From assembly GCA_020226215.1 (NCBI GenBank), contig CM035233.1, positions 23,501,150 through 23,565,149 on the forward strand: 64,000 bases of DNA. The letters are read 5' to 3'. Shown here piece after piece: positions 46,728-59,500 of the stretch (within the stretch, counting starts at the first letter, position 1; the number at the start of each line of letters is the position of its first letter). The translations under genes and the position numbers were made by a program. The DNA is from Sindora glabra (taxonomy: Eukaryota; Streptophyta; Magnoliopsida; Fabales; Fabaceae). The notes beneath the pieces were generated by a model. It worked only from the letters and a program-made list of their open reading frames with translations. It ran no database searches and had not been told where the DNA came from.

Positions 46728-48954
46728 AACCTAAAACATAAATCTAAAGGTTCTCCTTCCTCAATCTTTAATTCTACACTTCCTTATATAAATATTGAAT
46801 AAATACATGAAGAAAGGACTTCATCTTTCCCATTTCTTATCATGACCAAACCATCTAGGGTTCCTAAACACGAAATATTTTAATTTTAAGTTATGCATGA
46901 TTTTTTATATTTCATATATGTACATCATAAATGTTTTCATATGATACCATCCTCTATTGCTCTTAAAGTGGCTAAACTACATGGTCATTTCCAAGGATAT
47001 TTCTATCATTTAACAATTCAAAAATCATACAAAACATCATCTTGACAAATCATTAAGGCATCTCATAATTTTATTTCAACCACATTTCATCTTTGGATTT
47101 ATATTTTTCCATGTGTTTAGATAATCCTTATTCAAGATTTCATTCAACCTCAAATATATCCTTTAGTGGGTAAAATCCTAGAACATGAGTTTAGAAAGAA
47201 TACTTACTTCATTGATAAGGGAATTTGGTGTACTCTCCTCATTGGGTTCCTACTTTAGGATAGTGGATCCAATTAGTAAAATCCCTAAACAAAACCTCAA
47301 AAGGTAAAAAAAAAAATTTACTTGTTTTCATGCCTCCATTTTCTTAATATGGAATAGTTTTAATCTTCCTTATGGCTAACCTCTTTCCTTTTTATTTAGC
47401 TAAAGGTCTCATTGCGACATTGTGGAAGAGGATGAAAATCTTATTAAGAAAAGGGGAAGCAAGTCACGGCCTTGTAAGAAGAGAAGGAAGATGAGAACTT
47501 GGTGCGTTGTGTCCATGTATTTGTAGAGGTGTCATGCACCTTGCTAAAGGAAAGAAGGAAAGTTTGTTTTTATTTTAACTAAGTTCCCTTCGAAAGGTTA
47601 ACTTTGCTATCTACTAAGCTTAGAAGCCATCTCATCCATTGGCTGAAAATCTCAAATCCTTTCTCTATTGGCCATTAATTTATCTTATGGTAAGAAACTG
47701 TAAACAACCTCAAAATTATGCATTAGCTAGAAATATCTTACATTTACTCCATTAGTCCTTTAATTATCTTGAAATAATTGTATTAGATTAATAAAAAATG
47801 GTTCTTCATATGCATTGGTCAAGTAGGCCTTTTAGGGTAATAATGGCACCTTTCCTAGCTCATTCTTCTAACACTTAACTAATTTGAGAGGTTATTTAAG
47901 TCCTATTATGGCATAATTAAGGTCCAGTCAATCCTCCCTTCTTGTCGGGCCAAATAGGCTCTTCTTCATGGCCTAAGGTTTATTCTATACCTACAATTAA
48001 CCATTCTATGATGGACTAGGCCTTTATCTCCACCATACATACTTAAAGGTACCTTTTCACCTATTCCTACACACATGCATATATTCATCCAATCAACACT
48101 TCAATTTTACCTAAATCATGATCTAAATATATCCTTATGCATTTTTCTTACTTCATTAAACCATTCTTCACAAGTATTTGCATTTATATCTTAAATGCCT
48201 TTTTTTCACACCCTATCCATGTCACTTACATGAGAAAATCCATATCTCACTATGTCTTTCAATTTTTTTAGAAATTTTAATACAAGCAAAGTTATATGTC
48301 CTTTAACCAATGACATTAATTTTACATCAATTGGATATCCTTGAAAAAAGTTATGACCAAAATATTTTAGGCTAATTAGTATGGTGACACCCAGCTTTAC
48401 CTTGACTTAAAAAAAATTTAGTATTTAACTAGTTGTGAATTAGATTATAAAATTTATATGGATCAAAGCTTTGAATGTTTATTTTCCAAAATATTTTAAT
48501 GGTTCATCAATTAGGCATTTCTTCATCTAGTTGTAGTTAAAATACTGCTAGGTGTATAGAAATTCTACAAACACATAATTACCTATGAATTTAACATTTT
48601 ACTTAATTCTTTTCCTCTAATCCCTTTAATATTCCTAATTATCCCTTTTAAAATTACCCTCATGCTAACTTATTCAAAATTTGGTTTCAAAATCTTGCAT
48701 TCTATTCCTCATAATTTCCATAAAATTCCTTAAATATCATTTAAGGTAAATTTCTATTCTCAATCCTTCTTATTCTTTTTAATTTAATACCAAGAAAACT
48801 CTTTCCAATTGAAATCTCTCAAATTTCTTTTATTCAAATCCAACTTTTACCTTTTGTGCCATTCACTCTCTTATCCTCATACACTTGTCATTTTATAAGG
48901 TTATAACCTCTAATATACCATAATTTATGCCTAATCATTATAAATAAATTTTAA
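46728..48954 (-). other. Repeat-like stretch, probable LTR interior on minus strand
   Basis: No gene. At 47400-47580 the minus strand is pyrimidine-rich with 'cttcctttctttcctttag', like the leader of a long LTR. Weak support only. Confidence 0.25.
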
Positions 48955-48964
48955 GGGTGTTACA
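48955..48964 (-). repeat. LTR-like terminus TGTAACACCC on minus strand
   Basis: GGGTGTTACA on the plus strand reads TGTAACACCC on the minus strand, a usual start of plant gypsy LTRs. It continues 'ttaaaatttatttataatga' and 'ttaggcataaattatgg'. Its other end was not found. Confidence 0.35.
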
Positions 48965-49888
48965 AATTCCCTTTTTCAATAGAATTTATTGTTGAATGCT
49001 TTTGATGGTGTAATACTGAGGCCAAGGATGATTCATAACTCCTTCCTTATAATATCAATGATCTATTACACTGCTAATGCCATTGTTATTTTTAAATTCT
49101 TTAGCATCCTAATTACCATGCTTTTCTAAGGTCTTTTAATACTTAAGGTAGATCCTAGATGATTTTTTATTAGCTTTCCACTTATATCACCCTTATTTCT
49201 TGTTTATAGCACCTATCCACAAATAACAAGTCTATATAAGGTTTTACGTGTAGTAATCTAGGACTCAATCATGGTTATTAATACTAGAATAAGCCTAGGA
49301 CCTTTTTCATATCCCCTAATATGTCTCTTTTTGTCATATACTAGAGTCCTTAAGTTAGCATGTACTTACTTACTATCCATGATGTCGATGTTCAAGGTTT
49401 TCACTTGGGAATGTTAGCTACATGATGTATTGTAAGTGTCCCCCTTTTTCCACTTAAAACTTTTAGCTATCAAGTGCTTCATGCCCTTTTTAGATTCTCC
49501 TACTTCATAAATTTTCTTTTAAAATGATTTTTTTTCTACTTATGGCATCAAATCATGGAACAAAAAATCACTTATAATCAAATTCATAGGAACTTATGTA
49601 TAATGAAATTTCTAAAAATGAACTTAAAATTCTATGAAGCATTAAGCTTAATTCAACATAAAATATCTAAATATCAAATCAAACATAATTTGCTAGAATC
49701 ATTATACTAACTTGTTAATTATTTGACTAATTCATACTACTAAACACTATTAGAGGATTAACCATTGTTTTGTGTGTCTTGTAATGGTGGGTACTTCATT
49801 CTTGGTGGCATAATATAAGGTATCTTCTTTTAGGTAGCAATATCAAAATTTTTCCTAGCTTCCTTAGCTATTGTAAATGTCTAAAAGA

Positions 49889-50060
49889 AGACATTTTCAT
49901 TTGATAATACCTACCCTTGAGAGGTAGAGTTGGTACAAGGCCTACTGAACATTTTCATTTGATAATAGTTACCCTTTTACTAATTATATTTAGTAAAAGG
50001 CTTGCAAAACATTTTCATTTGATAATACCTACCCCTTAAAAGGTAGATACAATTAGATAA
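49889..50060 (+). repeat. About 59-bp tandem repeat, three copies
   Basis: ACATTTTCATTTGATAATA starts at 49891, 49949 and 50009, each followed by '(c)ctaccc' or 'gttaccc' and a variable segment containing short inverted words (AGTAAAAGGC/ACCCTTTTACT). Confidence 0.8.
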
Positions 50061-50309
50061 GTCTTTTGAGGCTAATCAGTATGCCTTAACCTCTTATTTC
50101 ACATTAAGTAAAAATCAAGGATTATGGCAAGGTTTACACTTATAAACTTATCTACTTAAATCCCTTGAGTATTTTTATCTTTGCATATTTATCATGTATA
50201 TTTAATATTTCCTTTCTTAATTAATTTGGATACTTGTGCAAGGTACTTTAGCTATTAACTTTTTACCTAAATTTCATAATTTGTCCACATCATCCTTTGA
50301 CATCAAATC

Positions 50310-50480
50310 TGTAACAACCCAATTTGAATATTAGAAGTTACAAATTTTGTAATTGTCTTCGATTCTTATCACAATTTTTTTTCATATTTAACTTTTTGGG
50401 AAATGGTCCATAGCAATAGTTAAAGTGCTTTTTCTTGCTCAAGCATCCTTCATCCCCAATAGGAAGTACTTAAAAATATT
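50310..50480 (+). repeat. TGTAACACCCC repeat fragment, copy 2
   Basis: TGTAACAACCCAATTTGAA starts a stretch homologous to 30077-30232. Sequence after about 50480 is unrelated to copy 1. Confidence 0.6.
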
Positions 50481-50618
50481 AAAGTGCAGATTTTCATGCC
50501 GTTGTAAAGAACTAGGGCAAATTATCCTACTGTGTTGTACTCGCAAGTCGAAGTAAATTAATTAGATAAGTTAGGTAATGAAGGGGAAAACTTATGTTTA
50601 AGCTTAAGAAAATGTTAA

Positions 50619-51271
50619 TGTTATGAATTCGGATTATTACATGCAGTGAAATTTCAAAATTTTGATCCGAATTCTACCTAGGATCTATGCAAAAGGCATA
50701 AATCAATGATTAGGGTTTTACCTATTAGGCACTTGTATTTCTACTAATCAAAATTTGAGAGTGGATGAATTAAATGCTGGTCGTAAGGTACAGCATCTCT
50801 ACGGTATCCACATAGAGTGAATGACGACCTCTCGCCCTCCACGAATCTGCTAGGATGCGTTTCTCTCTCTAGGAATTAGGATTCGATATTTTCTGAGTGA
50901 TTTAGGATTTTAGGAGGCTTATGAGCATGTCCTTAATGTGCTACCCTCAAGCTCCTTTTTATAGAACTTAGGCAAGCCACAATCCTAGTCCTACTAGGAT
51001 AATGCTTCCAAAATCCTAATCATACTTAACAACTCATTTTGTCCTTATCCTAAAGATAATGAGAAGAGATAGGACTTATCTATTAATTATCTAATATTAG
51101 ATAATATTATCTCATAATATAAATATCTTAATATTATATAATTGCATATAGTTATCAAATATTAAAATAATATTATCTCATAATATATTTATCTAATATC
51201 TGATAACATAATTATTTGATATTACTTTAATATCAAATAGTATCACGTAAATAATACATTATTATTCTTAA

Positions 51272-51315
<44 letters not shown>

Positions 51316-52286
51316 GAAAATAAGTTCAATTAATTGGATATTAATATAATTAAAGTCCAATTAATTATTGTCTTATTCCTACTCCTTTTGTGTGACCCTG
51401 TAAGTTCTTACTATGTTGACAATGACTCATTATTGAGCCATAAACAGTGAGCGGTATCTAACAATATATCACTGTTACTCAAGTAGTAAGAATATTTGTG
51501 ATTCGACATCCACCTAATACATGATCAACGTTTTGCGTCATAACCCTTTTGTAATAATATCCAAATTGAACTGGAGGCATGGAATGTGTCATCATCATCA
51601 ATGTTCAATTTATATTTCTTGATACTGAGTAGACTTAAAATAAATGATTAATATCACATATTAATTTAATTGAGCATGGCCATGCATTTCTAAGTCTCAC
51701 TCAATCAAGAGGCCTAAGGATATTTCTCTTTTATACAAGAGTAACAAAATCTCATCTACATCACTCACTTCCCTTTGCACAATTCATGACACACCTAATC
51801 AATGCCCTATTCGTCATCTTGATCAAAGGTGACATAGGACAATATTAAAGTGAGTAATTCTTCATGTAGGAAACCGCAGTAACTTCAGGTCAAAAGTTTA
51901 TGTGTATTTGTGATCATATGAGAATAACTTATGATACGTCTATCCATGCAATATTCTCATAATGGATCAGTCCAATACATTGTTCACTAATAATGTACTC
52001 ATGTATTAACTTGATATCATATATCCATGATTCGTAATCATTAGTCATTATACATGCTAGTCTCGATATATTATTACTATCCTTTTTGTAATAATACTTG
52101 GCTAGGGGTATTTTAGGAATAGCAAAACTATTCCAAGGATAATTATTATATTAAGTTATAAGTCGCGCAAAATAATAATAAAATTATAAAAATAAAATAT
52201 AATAATTAAATTACCTAAAATAAAACATAATACATTTTGTATTATTTCAATCATCTATATGATTAGTTCTTAGGACACACACAACA
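50619..52286 (+). mobile_element. Solo LTR C (1668 bp)
   Basis: TGTTATGAATTCGG...GACACACACAACA with a perfect duplication GTTAA (50614-50618, 52287-52291). It is closest to copy B. A (TA)n tract lies at about 51279-51311. Stem-loop near 51974-51999 has one disrupted pair. Non-coding. Confidence 0.9.
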
Positions 52287-52573
52287 GTTAATTATTAAAA
52301 TGCCTTATTTTAGGAAAAGAAGTTATTTATAAAATAATCTTATTGATGAAAATCAAAGTTGAAATTGATAAATTTTATTAGTTAGTCAATATGATTCTTT
52401 TATTTAATTTGTAGAGTAATTTTAAATTTAAAATTATAATGGTAGGATAGTATGATAATTGTTAATATGTAATGATTTAGTCGATAATTTTAATAAATTA
52501 ATATTTTTAATATTATAATAAGCTTAGTATTACTACTTTTGCATTTTGTTATACTTAGAACCAATGCATATAT

Positions 52574-53204
52574 TGTTGGGAATTCGGATTATCACATGCA
52601 GCGAAATTTTAAATTTTGATCCGAATTCTACCTAGGATCCATGCAAAAAGCATGAGTTAATGATTAGGGTTTTACCTATTGGGCACTCATGTTTCTACTG
52701 ATCAAAACTTGAGAGCGGATGAATCAAACACCGGCCGGAAGGTACAGCGTCTCTACGGTATCCACACGGAGTGAACAACGACCTCTCATCCTCCACGCGT
52801 CTGCTAGGATGCGTTTTTCTCTCTAAGAATTAGGATTGGATGTTTTCTGAGTGATTTAGGGTTTATATGAAAGCTTAAAACGTGATTATTAAGTGCTGCC
52901 CTCAAGTCCCTTTTTATAGAACTTAGGCAAGCCATAATCCTAGTCCTACTAAGATAATGCTTCCAAAATCCTAATCACACTTAACAACTCATCTTATCCT
53001 TATCCTAGAGATAATGGAAAGAGATAAGACTTATCTATTAATTATCTAATATTAGATAATGATATTATCTCATAATATAAATATCTTAATATTAGATAAT
53101 TGCATATAGTTATCAAATATCAAAATAATATTATCTCATAATATATTTATCTAATATCTGATAAGATAATTACTTGATATTACTTTAATATCAAATAATA
53201 TCAC

Positions 53205-53243
<39 letters not shown>

Positions 53244-54238
53244 AATTTTATTATTCTTAATAATATATATGCACGAAAATAAGTCCAATTAATTGGATAT
53301 TAATATAATTAAAGTCCAATTAATTATTGTCTTATTCCTACTCCTTTTGTGTGACCCTGTAGGTTCTTACTACGTTGACAATGACTTATTAGTGAGCCAT
53401 AGACAGCGAGCGGTATCTAGCAATACATCACTGCCACTCAAGTAGTAAGAATGTCTGTGATTCGACATCCATCTAATACATGATCAACGTTTTACATCAT
53501 AACCCTTTTGTAATAATATCCAAATTGAACTGGAGGCATGGAATGTGTCATCCTCGTCAATGTTCAATTTATATTTCTTGATACTGAGTAGACTTAAAAT
53601 AAATAATTAATATCACATATTAATTCAACTGAGCATGGCCATGCATTTCTAAGTCTCACTCAATCAAGGGGCCCAAGGATATTTCTCTTTTATACAAGAG
53701 TAATAAAATCTCATTTACATCACTCACTTCCCTCTGCATGATTTATGACACACCCAATCAATGCCCTACTTGTCACCTGATTAAAGGTGACATAGGACAA
53801 TATTAAAGTGAGTAATTCCTCATGTAGGGAACCGTAGTGACTTCAGGTCAAAGGTTTATGCGTAGTTGTGATCATATGAGAATAACTTATGACACGTTTA
53901 TCCATGCAATATTCTCATAGTGGGTCAGTCCAGTACATTGTTCACTAGCAATGTACTCATGTATTAATTTGATATCACATATCCATGATTCGTAATCATC
54001 AGTCACTATACATGCTAGTCTCGTTGTATTATTACTATCCTTTTTCATAATAATACTTGACTAGGGGCATTTTAGGAATAGCAAAGCTATTCCAAGGATA
54101 ATTATTATATTAAGTTATAAATTGCGCATAATAATAATAAAAATAAAATATAATAATTAAATTACCTAAAATAAAATATAATACATTGTGTATAACTCTA
54201 ATCATCTTATATGATTGGTTCTAGGACACACACCAACA
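52574..54238 (+). mobile_element. Solo LTR D (1665 bp)
   Basis: TGTTGGGAATTCGG...GACACACACCAACA; flanks TATAT (52569-52573) and TACAT (54239-54243) match at four of five bases. Nearly identical to copy A. A (TA)n tract lies near 53207-53237. Stem-loop 53932-53957 is intact. It lies only 287 bp from copy C, but separate target duplications and different subfamilies show two independent insertions. Confidence 0.88.
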
Positions 54239-54264
54239 TACATAACATATTATTCTTTAAAAAA

Positions 54265-56420
54265 ATGCCTTCAATCAATTAATACTGTATTGTAAAAATG
54301 TTTTAAGTTAAAAATTTAATATATAATGTATATATTGATTGAATTAATTAAGTATATTCCCATTTAACAATAAAAGTTTTTGACAACCAAAATTATATTT
54401 AATTAGAACTTATTAATATTTTCTTCATATCAATTTTTAAGTATTGCATTTCATATTAAATATACAAAAATTCAAATTTTATCACAAGTTCATAACTCAT
54501 GTATTTTTTTCATTTTATCTACACAATTATTTTTATTTTTATCCTATTATTTACAATTCAAACACTATTAAATATTATAAATATAAAAATATATATTTCA
54601 TCTTATTATAAAAATATTCAAAAAAATTCCAAAACTTTATTTAATTGAATTAATTTACTATTCTAGTTTTAAAAAATAATGAATTTCATACATTTAGAGC
54701 GAGTTGTAAAACCTTGACCAAATCCAAATTTATGTATACTTAATTTAAAATATAGCATTTAAAAATTAATATTAAAAATATTGAAAAGATATAAATAAAT
54801 AATTTTGACTTATTTTTTGATATTTTTATTTAAAATATAATAATGTTAATTAAATCAATTAATTATGTCTAAATTAAAATTTTAATTTATTTAAAATATT
54901 ACAATAAAAATAAAACTTACCATATCATACTATATCTAGACTATTTAATAATATTCATATATCTCAATCGCAAACAATAAAAGTAAATATATAAAAAATA
55001 TGTAACGGTGCAAATAAAAAATAATGTGTAAATTATAAAATATTAAAAGTTAAATATAAAACATACAGTCAATTATTTAATTGCATAAAATTTTAGCTTA
55101 TTTCAAATATTATCTAATAAAAATATTTTTCATTGTACATATACTACTTAATAATATTGATGTTTGAATTGTAAATTATAAGAGTGAACTGAAATAAAAA
55201 CACAATTCATAAAGTTTCATAAAATTTCAATTCATGCATATTTAATTAGAAATATAATATTTAAAAATTAATACAAAAAATGTTAATAATTAAATTTATT
55301 AACTCACTTTTAATTTTAAAATATTTTTATTAAAAATTAAAATATATAAGTAATTAATTGAATTAATACTTTCTATATTAAAATTCTAACTTATTTAAAT
55401 TATTTTTATAAAATATTACATATATCTTTATATTATTAACATTTGAGTAATAAACAATATAAATGAAAATAAAAAATAAAAAATATAAGAGAAATAATGC
55501 ATAAGTTGAAAAATAATAAGAGTTAAAATAGAAATATATAATTAAATAATTAAATTAAATTAAATAATTTTAACTTATTTAAAATATTTTATAATAAAAA
55601 TATTTTTGCATATATTTATACCATAAAGTGGTATCGGCGTCAGAACTCTAATTATTAAAAACAAATAAAAAATATAATATAGTAGGTAAGAAGAATTAAC
55701 AGAACATAGGTTGTACACCCTTTACAAAATCTTGATTAATGCATATTTAATGTAGTTGAAAATATAGTACTTAAAATTTTATATATAAATTTAAATTACT
55801 GAAATGTTTAAATTTGATTTTATATTTTAATATTTTTATTAAAAATAGATATTTAATTAATTAGTTCAAATAATAAATTATATATATTAAAATTTTAAGA
55901 TATTTAAAATATTTTTGTAATAAAAAGATATCATGTTATATGTTTATAATTTAGTAATATTAGTATCTAACTTATAAAAGTATAAGTAGATATGAAGGAA
56001 TAAAAATGAAAAACATATAATAGAGAAAATAAAAAGAAAAGAAACAATATAAGAGTTAAAAATAAATTATGTAATTAAGTAATTCAAATAAATCAAATAT
56101 TTAGCTTATGCATAATATTTTTATGATAAAAAGAAAATATTTTGTATTACATTTATGTTATTTAATGATATAAACATCTGAGTTATAAATAATAAAAATG
56201 AATAAAAATTGCAATGAAGTAGATAAAATGAATAAAGTAATGCATAAATTGTAAAATTTTGATAAAATCTTAATTAATAGATATTTAATTTAAAATAAAG
56301 TATCAAGTATTTTTTAAATATTTTATTATAAAATAGAATATATATAGTTAATTTAATTATTTCTATTTTTAATTTTTAACTTATTTAAATTTAAAATAAT
56401 TATATTACACTTGTGAGAAA
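54265..56420 (+). repeat. AT-rich tandem array, dimeric ~505-bp period, inverted unit at left
   Basis: An anchor like ATGCATATTTAAT occurs at 54732, 55234, 55739 and 56277 (spacings 502, 505, 538). A second anchor like TTATTTAAAATATT occurs at 54887, 55098, 55391, 55575, 55900, 56106 and 56391, with spacings alternating short (211, 184, 206) and long (293, 325, 285). The array is thus built from dimers of two related half-units. At the left edge (about 54265-54660) the sequence reads as the unit on the opposite strand: ATTTACAATTCAAAC at 54549-54563 is the exact complement of 55162-55176. No coding sequence. Diverged copies suggest an old satellite-like array. Confidence 0.65.
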
Positions 56421-56561
56421 GAAAAGAATAAATTAAAAAAAGTGAAATATGAGGATGAATAGAAAAATTAATTTTTAAATTTGTAATTATTCACTACTTT
56501 AATTTTTTTAATTAAAAATTGAGAAGCATTGCACTTTAAAAAAGTTTAATCTGAGGATTAT

Positions 56562-59500
56562 TGTAATAATTTGAGATAATATTTAAAACTTTATGAAATT
56601 CAATGTTTCAAAATATTTATTTTAATAAAGAAGGTAAAAAAGTCTTATTTATTTGGCAAATGTTTGGTTTTAAATTTCTATTCTTTTAAGTTTTAGGATA
56701 TTAGAACAATCTTGATGATGATATTTGAATTACATTTAATTGGCTAGTATTGATCCAAGGCTTGTTTAAATATTTCCTATAAAGATTTCTCATAAGCTAA
56801 AAATATTTTTTTTTTATATATTTGTAAGTACAAGGATTTATCAAATCAAATACTTGTAATTGATAAATTATTTTTGAAAGTCGTGAAAAACTTGAAACAT
56901 TTATTTAAAGGCTTTTAAATATCATTAAGTTATTACAAAAAAAATCGAGAAAAGATGGAAAATATGTGAGTTGGAATTTTAAATAAAGGAGTTTTATGAA
57001 AATGAGTTTTTAAATGAAAAGATGGTTAGGATTATTTTCAAATGAAAGGGAGGGTTAAGATTTTATGATAAGTAGGAGCTTAATTAGTGTGAGAAGTGCA
57101 GAATCAGAGCCCAAAGCTTCTTTATATTTTCCCTCTCTCTTTTCCTTTCCTAGCTTTCCCTTTCTTTCTCCCCTTTCTGTACCCAACTCTTTTCTCTCTA
57201 TCTTTCCTTCTTCTTTTTCTTCCTTCTCTTTTTGCCATGGCTTCCTCCTCCAAGCTAGCCATTGTATGTTGCAGCTACCATTTTGATCCACCCCAATTGG
57301 AATTGATCTTAGGCACAAATGAGGGAGATTTGTGAGTAACGGAGCTGAGCCCAGCATGGAGCTTTTTGAAAGCTCCTCAAGTGCTTCCTTCTATGCCTCT
57401 CCTCAAATTGCAGCCACTATGAGTTAGCTGTCATAAGGAAGACTATCAGAGCTAAGGAAGGCAACAACAGAGCTTCTCATATCTTCAAGATTTTTGGCAA
57501 ACTAGTATTTCTTCAGCAATGGTGACTCATTGATAGCATTTTTTGGTAAAGGTGAATAATTTTCTTACACAAAGCCCATATTTTTTATGATGAACTAAAC
57601 CCATTTAGAAAACTCATTTTTATGTAAATTTTGAAATAATGATGATAATTAGGCAAAATATGATTTTTATGCTATATTGTGTAAAAATAACTTAATTAAA
57701 ACCCTTTTATGCCATTAACCATAATATTTTTAGATAATTTGAACTTGAGCTAAGAAAATACATTTTAATAAATATTTTGAGAAATTTAGATAATAACTTA
57801 AAAAAATATAAGAATGTTATGCTATGGAATGCTAGTATGATATGATCAAAACATCTCTGAAGCATTATGCTTTAAAACTAAGTTATTTCAAAATTATTTC
57901 AGAAAGACCTAATTTTATCACCATGATTTGATTATTTGATTTGAAAATGAGAATCTTATGCTTTAAGGTGTTAGGATAGCACTTGGAGAATATATTTGGA
58001 TGGTCAAATTTAATATTTTTGATGATTAAAGCTTGATTTAGGAAATTTATAATAAACATGATTTTTGTAAGGAAATAAGAGTATAGTTCTAAATAATGAG
58101 CTGAGTAGAGCCTCTTAGAGCTTAAGATCTTAGTATTTTGGATTGTTTTGTATTTTGATTTGGAGGACCATTATTTATGATAATCTATGAATTTTCTTTT
58201 CAATGGTAAATTTGAAACTAAAGAAAATGATAATATAAGGTGATTAAGTGGCATCAAATGAGCTTTTAAATTATCAATTTTTAATATTCCTATTTGTATG
58301 ATTTGAAATCTAAAATCCCCGAATAATGACATAATTGAATTACAAGTTAATATAAAGAAATATAAAAAGCCAATAATGTGGAGTACTATTACATTATGAT
58401 TAAATCTAGATTTGGATATGTGGAAAGAAAGCAAGTAATGTCCATGTATTTATAAATTGTTGTATAAATTATAAAGTAGAAAGAAGAGGTGAAATGTTAA
58501 GAGTAAGCATTATCAGATAAGTATACATCATATTCTAAGTTAATGTCTTAATAGTAATTTGTTTAAATGTTAAAATTTATTATCCTTCTTACAAATGGTA
58601 CAGATCATATGTCTATTTATCTATGAATCTTTAATAGTATAACTGTGAATCATAAGGTATTATTGAATCATCCTTATACTTATATATGATAAATATAAAA
58701 ATACTGTCTATGATAGATAGTAATTGCTAGTTAATTGGATGTTGATTGATCATTCTTAGAGAGCATAGTAGCATTAATATTGACGGTCAATAGATTGTGA
58801 ATGAATTCATATTGTTGCCCATATATTATCGAAAGCAGAAAGGACTATACTAGAATGTGAATGATTGTTATGGTGATGCGAGAAGGCATAAAGGTGTTGT
58901 TATATATATATATATACACACACATTTGTATTATCATGTGTTTTAATATGGCCTTATAATGATGAAATGAATGTTTTATGTTGATATTACATTAAATCTT
59001 GTGATATGTAAGGCTAAGTTTTAGTGAATTTATTATATTATTAATTATACCACAAGTGACATTTGAAATGAGAAATATGATGAGGGTAATGATATGAAAG
59101 CTGGATGGAAAATTCCTAGCAAACAGCTTATGAAGGATATAAGGCAAACCCTATAAGTGAACAATTTGTGGAAAACATAAAGTTAACTTGGGAGACGAAA
59201 GGTAGAAGCATGTACATTTATCATAATTGTGATGCATTGTGATGTGATTTTGAATTCTAACTAATTTGAATACTTTTGTTTGATGTGATTTTGAAGGCTT
59301 GATTATAATCATGCTTTATTGGCTATTTGTGAATGTGATGACCACCTGAAATGAGTTGTGTATGATATGATAATGATATTATATACCAATGGATAGTTGA
59401 GATTACTATGACCCATGATGTAAAATATGGAATTTAAGTTATGTGCAAATAAACACTCAATCCGAAGTTTGGTTTCATATATTTAAAAAATACAGGAAGT

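Noticed and set aside
30077..48964. One element or LTR running on the minus strand from 48964 to 30077
   Set aside because: Flanking pentamers (CCTTA/AATTC) disagree and the 155-bp similarity of 30077 is to 50310 in plus orientation, not to the expected end.
49889..50060. CRISPR-like repeat/spacer arrangement
   Set aside because: Only three units in a plant genome, heads diverge, no cas genes; a eukaryotic tandem repeat.
50619..54238. Solo LTRs C and D as the two LTRs of one short element
   Set aside because: Each has its own target duplication, they belong to different subfamilies, and the 287 bp between them has no PBS or polypurine tract.
57065..57357. Overlapping open frames of 70-100 codons on both strands
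   Set aside because: Produced by the pyrimidine-rich leader. Compositionally biased (Ser/Phe/Leu/Pro or Glu/Lys) with no family resemblance.
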